Shown one piece after another: positions 16,706 to 24,447 of a stretch of 64,000 nucleotides of DNA. The DNA is taken from positions 1 through 64,000 of the forward strand of contig JBAXED010000003.1 in NCBI GenBank assembly GCA_037140615.1, read 5' to 3'. Position numbers and translations under genes: made by a program. This DNA is from CAINVV01 sp037140615 (GTDB taxonomy: Bacteria; Bacteroidota; Bacteroidia; Bacteroidales; Prolixibacteraceae). Within the stretch, counting starts at the first letter, position 1. The number at the start of each line of letters is the position of its first letter. The notes beneath the pieces were generated by a model. It saw only the letters and a program-made list of their open reading frames with translations, had not been told where the DNA came from and searched no databases.

Positions 16706-17827
16706 ATGAAGATCATCATCGACGATAAAATTCCCTACATCCATGGGGCCTTGGAGCCTTTCGCAGAGGTTGTGTACTTGCCCGGGAATAAGACCACCTC
16801 AATGGTAGTGAAAGATGCAGATGCCATTATCACCCGCACCAGGACGATCTGCAATGAGGATCTGCTGTCAGGATCTTCAGTGAAAATTATCGCTTCAGCA
16901 ACGATCGGATACGATCACATCGATACAGATTACTGTGATAGGGCAGGAATCAAGTGGACCAATGCGCCGGGATGCAATGCCAAATCAGTGGAACAATACA
17001 TCGCCTCTGTCATCATGGTAATGGCAGAAAGAAAAGGTTGGAGTTTGGCAGGTAAAACAATTGGAATTGTTGGGGTTGGAAATGTAGGCTCAAAAATTGC
17101 AACAATTGCCGAAATCTTTGGCATGAGGGTATTGCTCAATGACCCGCCAAGAGCCCGGATGGAAGGTGAAAAGGGATTTGTCGGACTTGAAAAAATTCTT
17201 GAGGAATCAGATATCATCACGTTGCATGTGCCGTTGAACCTTGATGGCGCAGATGCGACATATCATTTGGCAGATGAAAATTTATTTACCCGCATGACAC
17301 GTAAGCCTATATTTATTAATAGCTGTCGGGGAGAAGTTGTAAAATCGGAGGCATTAAAAAATGCCATCAGGACAGGACAAATTTCTGGTGCGGTGGTGGA
17401 TTGCTGGGAAAATGAACCCAATCTGGATTTGGAATTGTTGAGCCTGGTCGATTTGGCCACGCCTCATATTGCAGGTTATTCAAGAGACGGGAAAGCGAAA
17501 GGAACTGAAATGAGCGTCAACGCTGTGAGCCGTTTTCTGGGACTAAATCTTAAGAACTGGAAAGCATCACAAGTGGAGAAACCTGCAAATAGTGAGATTC
17601 TTATTGATGGTACAAATAAAACTTCGCAACAGATTATTTCGGAAGCCATTTTGGCAACCTACGACATAAGAGAGGATGATACGAGACTGAGAGCAAGTGT
17701 CCCTACTTTCGAGAAACAGCGGGGAGACTACCCTGTGCGAAGAGAATTCCCTGCCTTTGCGATTGCTGGAAAATTCAGCAATCCAAAAGTGATAGACAAG
17801 TTGAAAAGACTTGGATTTATGATTTAA
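16706..17827 (+). CDS. pdxB: 4-phosphoerythronate dehydrogenase
   Basis: Oxidises 4-phospho-D-erythronate to 2-oxo-3-hydroxy-4-phosphobutanoate in pyridoxal phosphate biosynthesis. This 373-residue D-2-hydroxyacid dehydrogenase has the NAD loop GVGNVG at 123-128 and the catalytic triad Arg208 (SCRGE), Glu237 (WENEP) and His254 (PHIAGYS). The C-terminal ~100 residues form the PdxB-specific dimerisation extension. The true start at 16706 gives MKIIIDDKIPYI, typical of PdxB. It sits in the middle of the sugar-acid cluster; since 4-phosphoerythronate is itself a sugar acid phosphate, an extra role is conceivable, but vitamin B6 synthesis is the safe call. Confidence 0.88.
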   Translation: MKIIIDDKIPYIHGALEPFAEVVYLPGNKTTSMVVKDADAIITRTRTICNEDLLSGSSVKIIASATIGYDHIDTDYCDRAGIKWTNAPGCNAKSVEQYIASVIMVMAERKGWSLAGKTIGIVGVGNVGSKIATIAEIFGMRVLLNDPPRARMEGEKGFVGLEKILEESDIITLHVPLNLDGADATYHLADENLFTRMTRKPIFINSCRGEVVKSEALKNAIRTGQISGAVVDCWENEPNLDLELLSLVDLATPHIAGYSRDGKAKGTEMSVNAVSRFLGLNLKNWKASQVEKPANSEILIDGTNKTSQQIISEAILATYDIREDDTRLRASVPTFEKQRGDYPVRREFPAFAIAGKFSNPKVIDKLKRLGFMI

Positions 17828-17916
17828 GAGATGAGACATAAGACTTGAGATATAGTCGTAACTGAAATTGTTAAAATTTAGATAATTGGAATATAGTAAT
17901 TTTTAAAATTTTTAAA

Positions 17917-19365
17917 ATGAAAAAGGCAGATATCGGGCTGATTGGTTTGGCCGTTATGGGGGAAAATCTCGTTTTGAACATGGAAAGCAAAGGCTTTACC
18001 GTGGCAGTTTACAACAGATCGGTCGACAAGGTTGACAAATTTATTGCCGGTCGCGGTGCAGGTAAAAATTTTATTGGTTGTCACAGTATTGCAGAAATGT
18101 GTCAGAATCTGGAACGTCCACGCAAAGTGATGATGTTGGTTAAGGCAGGTTCTCCGGTCGATGACTTTATTGAGCAGATCATTCCTCATCTTGAGGCTGG
18201 TGACGTTATCATTGATGGTGGTAACTCACACTTTCCCGACACGATCAGGCGGACGAAATATGTCGAAAGCAAAGGATTGTTGTTCATTGGTACCGGCGTT
18301 TCCGGAGGTGAAGAGGGTGCGCTTTTAGGTCCTTCGATGATGCCGGGTGGATCTCCTGCTGCCTGGCCTGCTGTTAAGACTATCTTTCAGGCAGTAGCCG
18401 CGAAAGTTGGTGGCGAACCTTGCTGCGACTGGGTAGGTGAAAACGGAGCCGGTCACTTTGTGAAAATGGTCCACAATGGTATTGAGTACGGCGACATGCA
18501 GATCATCTGCGAAGCCTATCAAATAATGAAGGAGCTATTAGGCATGACTGCTGATGAAATGCACGATACCTTTGCTGAATGGAACAAAGGAGACCTCGAT
18601 AGCTATCTTGTTGAGATTACAAGAGATATTCTTGGATTTAAAGATGAAAATGGGGATGCTCTGGTCGAAAAAATTCTGGATACTGCCGGACAAAAAGGAA
18701 CAGGCAAATGGACAGGTGTTTCAGCACTTGATTTGGGAATTCCACTTACTTTAATCGGAGAATCAGTTTTTGCAAGATGCCTTTCTGCTCAAAAGGATTT
18801 GAGGGTAAAAGCCTCCAAAGTATTGCATGGTCCGGAGAAAAAGTTCACAGGCGACCGCAAACAATTTTTGAGTGATTTGAAAGATGCCCTTTTCGGAGCC
18901 AAAATCATCTCTTATGCTCAGGGCTATGACTTGATGGGTGAAGCTGCAAAAGAGTACAAATGGAACTTGAATAACGGTGGTATTGCGCTTATGTGGAGAG
19001 GCGGATGCATCATTCGTTCCGTATTTTTAGGCAAAATTAAAGAGGCATTTGAAAAGAATCCAGGATTGGAGCATCTTTTGCTGGATGAGTATTTCAATCA
19101 AACCATTACAAAAGCACAGGAAGGATGGAGAAGGGTTGTCGCTACCGCTTTCACGCAAGGCATTCCAATTCCATGTTTAGCCACAGCTTTAACTTATTTC
19201 GACGGATTCCGCAGCGAGCGTCTTCCTGCCAATTTATTGCAGGCCCAGCGTGATTATTTTGGAGCGCATACCTATGAAAGATTGGACAAACCTCGCGGTG
19301 AATTTTTCCACACCAACTGGACCGGCAGAGGTGGAGACACAGCCTCATCCACATATACAGTCTAA
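17917..19365 (+). CDS. gnd: 6-phosphogluconate dehydrogenase, decarboxylating
   Basis: Oxidises 6-phospho-D-gluconate to ribulose 5-phosphate, CO2 and NADPH. The 482-residue length is that of the long, dimeric type. The nucleotide loop GLAVMGENL is at 10-18, with NRS after beta-2 (NADP preference). GGNSHFPDT is at 101-109, and the catalytic pair Lys183 (FVKMVHNGIEYGD) and Glu190 are at the textbook positions. No zwf or 6-phosphogluconolactonase gene lies nearby; instead gnd closes a cluster of uronate and sugar-acid genes, which suggests its substrate here may come from gluconate. It ends at a strong terminator. Confidence 0.96.
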   Translation: MKKADIGLIGLAVMGENLVLNMESKGFTVAVYNRSVDKVDKFIAGRGAGKNFIGCHSIAEMCQNLERPRKVMMLVKAGSPVDDFIEQIIPHLEAGDVIIDGGNSHFPDTIRRTKYVESKGLLFIGTGVSGGEEGALLGPSMMPGGSPAAWPAVKTIFQAVAAKVGGEPCCDWVGENGAGHFVKMVHNGIEYGDMQIICEAYQIMKELLGMTADEMHDTFAEWNKGDLDSYLVEITRDILGFKDENGDALVEKILDTAGQKGTGKWTGVSALDLGIPLTLIGESVFARCLSAQKDLRVKASKVLHGPEKKFTGDRKQFLSDLKDALFGAKIISYAQGYDLMGEAAKEYKWNLNNGGIALMWRGGCIIRSVFLGKIKEAFEKNPGLEHLLLDEYFNQTITKAQEGWRRVVATAFTQGIPIPCLATALTYFDGFRSERLPANLLQAQRDYFGAHTYERLDKPRGEFFHTNWTGRGGDTASSTYTV

Positions 19366-19398
19366 AAAGTTCCCGTACTGGGAGTCTTTTAGATTACA

Positions 19399-19444
19399 AC
19401 ACCAAAAAAACAGCCGCCATACCTGGCGGCTGTTTTTTTGGTGT
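19399..19444 (+). terminator. Terminator of gnd
   Basis: A perfect 21-bp inverted repeat (ACACC-A7-CAGCCGCCA and its complement) with a 4-base loop. The GC-rich core is followed by seven T. It closes the rightward arm of the uronate cluster. Confidence 0.92.
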
Positions 19445-19495
19445 AAATTCAGGAACCCAGCTCCCCGAATGATCGTAGAAAAGAATTAAAAACTG

Positions 19496-19503
19496 TACCT
19501 TTG
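19496..19503 (+). promoter_or_regulatory. Bacteroidota -7 element for gpmI
   Basis: TACCTTTG matches TAnnTTTG exactly, 32 bases before the gpmI start codon. Confidence 0.55.
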
Positions 19504-19535
19504 CGGCAAATTTTAATTTTTTACTTCTCTTCAAA

Positions 19536-21062
19536 ATGGCAGATATAAAACGTACGCTTTTAATGATTCTCGATGGTTGGGGAATCGGAGATAAAAGCAA
19601 ATCAGATGCAATTTTCTCAACGCATCCCTCTTTCATAGATAGCTTATGGAACACTTACCCTCACAGTCAGTTGTTGACCTCGGGTGAAGATGTTGGCCTA
19701 CCTGACGGTCAGATGGGTAATTCGGAGGTTGGTCACCTAAACATAGGAGCGGGTAGGGTATTGTATCAGGATCTTGTTAAAATCAACAAAGCAATCCGTG
19801 AGAACAAGTTGAAAGATAATACTCAAATTATCAAAGCATTCACTTTTGCAAAGGAACACAGCAAACCGGTTCATCTGATCGGACTGATTGGCCCTGGAGG
19901 CGTGCATGCTTTGAGCCTTCACATGGTGGCACTCGCTCAGATTGCTACAGACATGGGATTGGATAAGATTTTTGTGCATGGACTTACTGATGGACGTGAC
20001 ACTGACCCAAGATCAGGATATGGTTTTGTAGAGGAAGATCTAAAACAGCTGGCAGGTACCAAAGCAAAATTTGCTACGTTAATTGGCCGCTATTATGGCA
20101 TGGATCGCGACAACAATTGGGGTCGCGTCAAATTGGCTTATGATATGCTGACAAAGTCGGTTGGAGAAAAAAGTAAGGATCTTCTTGCAACCATTCAGAA
20201 ATCCTATGATGAAGGAGTAACCGATGAATTTATCAAGCCTATCGTGATGACAGATGAGAATGATCAGCCTTTGGCAGTCATTCAGGAAGGTGATGTGGTG
20301 ATCTGTTTCAATTATCGTACAGACCGGTTACGCGAAATGACCATCGCCTTTACGCAGGAAAATCATCCGGAGCAGGATATGAAAACCATTCCGCTTCAGT
20401 GGTACACCATGACAAATTACAAATCATCCTTTAAAAATGTAGAAATTATTTTTGATAAGGATAACGTGGTCAATACGCTTGGAGAAATTGTTTCCAAAGC
20501 CGGATTGAACCAAATAAGAATAGCAGAGACAGAAAAATACGCCCATGTTACCTTCTTTTTCTCCGGAGGAAGAGAGAGTGAATTTGCAGGTGAAAAGCGA
20601 CTTCTCATCCCTTCACCCAAAGTGGCAACCTACGATCTTCAACCTGAGATGTCTGCTCCTTTGGTAAAGGATACGATTGTTGCTGAGCTGAATAAGAAAA
20701 GTGCTGACTTTGTCTGCCTGAACTTTGCCAACGGCGACATGGTTGGCCATACAGGTGTTTATAGCGCCATACAATTGGCTGTTAAAGCTGTTGATCAATG
20801 TGTTAAGGAGGTGGTAGAAGCTGCCCGTTCAAATGGCTACGATGTAATTCTCATTGCAGACCATGGCAATGCTGATTTTGCAGTCAACGAGGATGGCAGT
20901 GCCAATACAGCCCATTCACTCAATCCTGTGCCCTGTATCTGGGTGACAGACAACAAGCAAGCGACCATCAACAACGGAATACTTGCCGATGTGGCTCCCA
21001 CAATTTTGACTATTATGGGACTTGAAGTACCTGCAGAAATGACCGGCAAAGTGCTGATATGA
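19536..21062 (+). CDS. gpmI: 2,3-bisphosphoglycerate-independent phosphoglycerate mutase
   Basis: Interconverts 3- and 2-phosphoglycerate in glycolysis, using two metal ions and a phosphoserine intermediate. The 508-residue protein shows LILDGWG-type metal ligand Asp13, the phosphorylated serine Ser63 in QMGNSEVGHLNIGAGR, HGLTDGRDTDP in the insertion domain, and the C-terminal metal motif ADHGNADF plus TAHSLNPVP. Length is normal. The stop codon overlaps the start of the DUF3109 gene by 4 bases, so translation is probably coupled. Confidence 0.97.
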   Translation: MADIKRTLLMILDGWGIGDKSKSDAIFSTHPSFIDSLWNTYPHSQLLTSGEDVGLPDGQMGNSEVGHLNIGAGRVLYQDLVKINKAIRENKLKDNTQIIKAFTFAKEHSKPVHLIGLIGPGGVHALSLHMVALAQIATDMGLDKIFVHGLTDGRDTDPRSGYGFVEEDLKQLAGTKAKFATLIGRYYGMDRDNNWGRVKLAYDMLTKSVGEKSKDLLATIQKSYDEGVTDEFIKPIVMTDENDQPLAVIQEGDVVICFNYRTDRLREMTIAFTQENHPEQDMKTIPLQWYTMTNYKSSFKNVEIIFDKDNVVNTLGEIVSKAGLNQIRIAETEKYAHVTFFFSGGRESEFAGEKRLLIPSPKVATYDLQPEMSAPLVKDTIVAELNKKSADFVCLNFANGDMVGHTGVYSAIQLAVKAVDQCVKEVVEAARSNGYDVILIADHGNADFAVNEDGSANTAHSLNPVPCIWVTDNKQATINNGILADVAPTILTIMGLEVPAEMTGKVLI

Positions 21063-21640
21063 TAGAAATTGGAAAGACCATTGTTAGTCTGGATGTAATT
21101 GAATCTAAATTTTGCTGTGATCTGGATCATTGCAAGGGAGCTTGCTGCGTGGATGGTGACAGCGGAGCACCTGTGACAACTGAAGAGGCTGATATCATTG
21201 AAAAGCTCTTTCCTTTATTCAAAGATTACCTCTCCGCCGAAAATATTTCTGAAATTGAGAAACAGGGTTTTTCACTCATCGACCATGATGGCGATCTGGT
21301 TACGCCGATAGTTGGGAAAAATGAGTGTGTCTTTACCTTCGTGAATGACAAAGGAATCACTTTGTGCGCCATCGAAAGAGCCTATTTTGAGAAGAAAACC
21401 GGATTTAGAAAACCGGTGTCATGTCATCTTTTTCCCATAAGAATCACGGAATACAAAAGATTCGATGGCGTAAATTACGAGAAGTTAAAAATTTGTAAAG
21501 CCGGCAGGGCTTGTGGTAAAACCAAAAATCTTCCGCTTTGGAAATATTTACATGAACCGCTTACCAGGAAATATGGAGAGGAATGGTACAATGAGTTAAA
21601 ACTTATTGTGGAAAATCTTCCGGATAACCTAAAGGATTAA
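21059..21640 (+). CDS. DUF3109 family cysteine-rich protein
   Basis: A 193-residue cytoplasmic protein of unknown function common in Bacteroidota. It is rich in conserved cysteines: FCCDLDHCKGACC near residues 18-30, then NECVF, TLCAIE, SCHLFP and a C-terminal CKAGRACGK. The pattern suggests a bound metal, zinc or an iron-sulfur cluster, as proposed for the YkgJ-like families, but no function has been shown to my knowledge. It overlaps gpmI by 4 bases (ATGA), so it is likely co-translated with it. Confidence 0.85.
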   Translation: MIEIGKTIVSLDVIESKFCCDLDHCKGACCVDGDSGAPVTTEEADIIEKLFPLFKDYLSAENISEIEKQGFSLIDHDGDLVTPIVGKNECVFTFVNDKGITLCAIERAYFEKKTGFRKPVSCHLFPIRITEYKRFDGVNYEKLKICKAGRACGKTKNLPLWKYLHEPLTRKYGEEWYNELKLIVENLPDNLKD

Positions 21641-21649
21641 CAAATCAGT

Positions 21650-22243
21650 CTAGTGTCTTTTCCTGTGCCTCGGTAATATATCAATACATTTCTTTAGCCG
21701 ATCAGTAATTTTTTCGACGGATCCTACACCATTGATAGACTCGTACTTACCCGCATCTTTGTAATATTTGATAAGGGGCGCAGTCTTCTCATTATATACT
21801 TGAATTCTGTTTTCAATGATTGTGCGGTCTGCATCATCACTTCTCCCCGATGATGTTCCTCTGAACAATAACCTTGAAATAAGTTCCTCTTTTGAAACTT
21901 CCAGAGAAAGCATGGCACTTACATTTCGTCCGTAGTGGATCAAGAGTGTATCCAGAGCTTCTGCCTGAGGAACGGTTCGCGGAAATCCATCAAAGAGAAA
22001 TCCATTTGCATCTGGGTTTTTGTCCAGTTTTTCCTGAATCAAATCGATCACCATGCAATCAGGGACCAACTCACCTTTGCAGATTAAGTCTTTGGCCATA
22101 TGACCAATCTTTGTGTCATTAGCAATCTCTTCACGGAGTATATCACCGGTTGACAAATGAACCAGTTGGTATGCTTTCGCCAGATAAATGGCTTGAGTTC
22201 CCTTTCCTGCACCAGGTGGACCAAATAGAACCAGGTTTATCAT
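21650..22243 (-). CDS. adk: Adenylate kinase
   Basis: Catalyses ATP + AMP to 2 ADP. The 197-residue protein has the P-loop GPPGAGKGTQ (8-17), the AMP-binding STGDILR segment, DGFPRT, and a short LID (GRSDDADRTIIENR), so it is the short-LID, cysteine-free type. It ends only 9 bp from the convergent DUF3109 gene and follows hpt by 5 bp, with which it forms an operon of purine nucleotide salvage. Confidence 0.97.
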   Translation of the reverse strand: MINLVLFGPPGAGKGTQAIYLAKAYQLVHLSTGDILREEIANDTKIGHMAKDLICKGELVPDCMVIDLIQEKLDKNPDANGFLFDGFPRTVPQAEALDTLLIHYGRNVSAMLSLEVSKEELISRLLFRGTSSGRSDDADRTIIENRIQVYNEKTAPLIKYYKDAGKYESINGVGSVEKITDRLKKCIDILPRHRKRH

Positions 22244-22248
22244 GATGA

Positions 22249-22788
22249 TTATTTAACTAAGGTATAAATGTCTTTTAGATTGCGACCCCTGCGATCGAAG
22301 TCAAGTCCGTAGCCAACAATGAAATCGTTTGGAATAACAACTCCAACATAATCCAGATGAACCTCCATTTTCAAAGCATCAGGTTTGAAGAGTAAGGTTG
22401 CGATTTTCACTTCCTTTGCACCTCTTCGTGTGATTTGTGAGATAACATCTGCAATGGTATGGCCAGAATCAACAATATCTTCCAATACAACGACAGTGCG
22501 ATCAAGAATGTTTTCATTTAAACCAATTAACTCCTTAATCTCCCCTGTCGATGAGGTTCCAGAGTAGGAGGCAAGTTTAAGGAAGGTAATTTCCGCATCA
22601 TTAAGTTCCAGTTCTTTCATCAAATCTGCAGCAAACATAAATGAACCATTCAGGATGCAAATAAAAAGAACATTTTTACCCTCAAGATCTTCTTTCATTT
22701 TAGAGGCCATCTGTTTGATAGCTAACTGAATATCTTCATATGGAAGAGAGATCTCAAATTCTTTGTCCCAAAGCGTGATTCTTTTCAT
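22249..22788 (-). CDS. hpt: Hypoxanthine phosphoribosyltransferase
   Basis: Converts hypoxanthine (and guanine) with PRPP to IMP (GMP). Its 179 residues carry the PRPP-binding VVVLEDIVDSGHT motif (about 95-107), the NGSFMFAADL segment and the C-terminal VPNDFIVGYGLDFDRRGRNL stretch (shown in two parts in the protein as IPNDFIVGYG and LDFDRRGR). It is the first gene of the hpt-adk operon, with a good promoter 71 bases upstream. Confidence 0.96.
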   Translation of the reverse strand: MKRITLWDKEFEISLPYEDIQLAIKQMASKMKEDLEGKNVLFICILNGSFMFAADLMKELELNDAEITFLKLASYSGTSSTGEIKELIGLNENILDRTVVVLEDIVDSGHTIADVISQITRRGAKEVKIATLLFKPDALKMEVHLDYVGVVIPNDFIVGYGLDFDRRGRNLKDIYTLVK

Positions 22789-22858
22789 GTAAGAGTATTT
22801 TCTTGATACGGAATGGTCTGTTAAGGTACGTAACAGAAGTGTAATAATAAAGGATCGG

Positions 22859-22866
22859 CAAATATA
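22859..22866 (-). promoter_or_regulatory. Bacteroidota -7 element for hpt-adk
   Basis: The minus strand reads TATATTTG, an exact TAnnTTTG match, 70 bases before the hpt start. Confidence 0.55.
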
Positions 22867-22939
22867 AATTTTTCTTTTCGGGGGGGCAAAAAAAAATGCA
22901 AGTCAGCGTTACCAAATGGTTATCTTAATGAATATATTG

Positions 22940-22947
22940 TAATTTTG
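22940..22947 (+). promoter_or_regulatory. Bacteroidota -7 element for purE
   Basis: TAATTTTG matches TAnnTTTG exactly, 23 bases before the purE ATG. Confidence 0.55.
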
Positions 22948-22970
22948 GGCATCAAAATTTAATTACAACC

Positions 22971-23489
22971 ATGGCATTAGGATTACAACCAAAAGTAAGC
23001 ATCATCATGGGCAGTACATCTGATCTGCCTGTCATGAGTGGCGCAGCAGAAGTATTGAACCAACTCGAAATCCCTTTCGAAATGAATGCCTTGTCAGCGC
23101 ATAGAACTCCGGAGGAAGTAGAAAAATTTGCAAAAAGTGCATATGCCCGTGGAATTAAGGTAATCATTGCTGCGGCAGGAATGGCCGCACATCTTCCCGG
23201 GGTCATTGCCGCAATGACGCCTGTACCCGTTATAGGAGTGCCCATTAAAGCTTCGCTGGAAGGCTGGGACTCGATTCTTGCCATTCTGCAGATGCCTCCC
23301 GGGATTCCCGTGGCCACCGTAGCTCTCAATGGGTCCAGGAATTCTGCCATCCTTGCAGCTCAAATGATTGCAACAGGAGATGAAGCGTTAATGGCAAAAT
23401 TGATTGAATTTAAAAATGAATTAAAAATCAAAATTGTAGAAGCCAACAATGAATTGGCACAAATAAAATACCCGTTCAAGACCAATTGA
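22971..23489 (+). CDS. purE: N5-carboxyaminoimidazole ribonucleotide mutase
   Basis: Moves the carboxylate of N5-CAIR to C4 to give CAIR in purine biosynthesis. The 172-residue protein has MGSTSDLPVM (about 11-20), SAHRTPE (about 42-48), AAAGMAAHLPGV and the LQMPPGIPVATVA segment, all class I PurE hallmarks. Length is normal. It has its own promoter and terminator. Confidence 0.96.
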   Translation: MALGLQPKVSIIMGSTSDLPVMSGAAEVLNQLEIPFEMNALSAHRTPEEVEKFAKSAYARGIKVIIAAAGMAAHLPGVIAAMTPVPVIGVPIKASLEGWDSILAILQMPPGIPVATVALNGSRNSAILAAQMIATGDEALMAKLIEFKNELKIKIVEANNELAQIKYPFKTN

Positions 23490-23523
23490 GTTTTTGAATT
23501 CTCGTTTTTTTTCGGTAAATTAG

Positions 23524-23547
23524 AGGGAGTGCGGTCAGCATCTCCCT
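23524..23547 (+). terminator. Terminator of purE
   Basis: AGGGAG-TGC stem (23524-23532), 5-base loop, then GCA and CTCCCT with one bulged T, followed by eight T. It lies 35 bases after the purE stop. Confidence 0.82.
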
Positions 23548-23607
23548 TTTTTTTATCTCTCCTGGCAGTGGGGTTGACCGGTCTCTTCTCAACCAAAAAT
23601 CCCGGAC

Positions 23608-24447
23608 ATGCGTAACAGAGATCTGAAAACCGGTCTTTTGATCTGTTTTATCGTTCAATTTTTGACTTTAAGGAGTTTAGCAATCGAGAGGATAACGGCA
23701 ACTGGCGCCAGAGAGGTAGCTCTTTCCCAGGCTGCTGTTGCATTGCCGGGATACTTTTCGGTTTTCCACAATCAGGCACTTTTAACAGAAAGCAAATCTG
23801 CTGCACTGGCTGTATGTTACCGGCAACCTTATTTCATCAAAGGTTACCACGAAAGTGCACTCTCATTGGTTTACCCGATACACGCGGCGGTTCTGGCCAT
23901 TGGGGTGACGCAATCATCCATTGCCTCCTACAAAGAATCGAGCCTCGGTATTTCAATCGCAAAAGTATTAACCAGGAGACTTTCGGCTGGCATTTTATTC
24001 AATTATACTTTCTTCAATCTTCCTGAGGTAAATCATTTTGCCAGCTCATTTCAGTTTGATGGGGGAGTTTTTTACCAATATTCAGATAAATTTTCTTTGG
24101 GGCTACATTTCAGAAACCTCCTCCAGACGAATGTTGAAACTTTCCAGTACAAATTTTATTTTCCATTTGTTGTAAGATGTGGTGCGTCCTATGCTCTGAC
24201 TGAAAAGATTCTTTTGGTAGGAGAAACTGCATTGGACAAGAACTCCGGCAATGGACTGCGCTTTGGTTCAGAGTGCAAAATAACGACCAACTTTATGCTG
24301 AGGGGCGGTCTGACAACGAAGCCATTTCAACACTCATTCGGATTTGGCTACATCTGGAATCTTTGTCAGCTTGATTTCGCTCTGGTCCACCACGAAATAC
24401 TTGGCTATTCCCCTTTTCTGTCGGTCAATTTTAAATTTAACAAATGA
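23608..24447 (+). CDS. PorV/PorQ-like outer-membrane beta-barrel protein
   Basis: A 279-residue exported protein. An N-terminal hydrophobic signal (about residues 8-25) precedes ITATGAREVALSQAAVALPG, which resembles the start of PorV-like barrels. The rest shows alternating amphipathic strands ending in a C-terminal FLSVNFKFNK strand. I place it only loosely in the PorV/UPF0164 group. Its stop overlaps the start of the next barrel gene by 4 bases (ATGA), so the two are co-translated and probably work together in the outer membrane. The function is unknown. Confidence 0.7.
   Translation: MRNRDLKTGLLICFIVQFLTLRSLAIERITATGAREVALSQAAVALPGYFSVFHNQALLTESKSAALAVCYRQPYFIKGYHESALSLVYPIHAAVLAIGVTQSSIASYKESSLGISIAKVLTRRLSAGILFNYTFFNLPEVNHFASSFQFDGGVFYQYSDKFSLGLHFRNLLQTNVETFQYKFYFPFVVRCGASYALTEKILLVGETALDKNSGNGLRFGSECKITTNFMLRGGLTTKPFQHSFGFGYIWNLCQLDFALVHHEILGYSPFLSVNFKFNK

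Noticed and set aside
22952..23350. A 132-codon frame antisense to purE
   Set aside because: purE is unmistakable on the plus strand; the antisense frame is a shadow.
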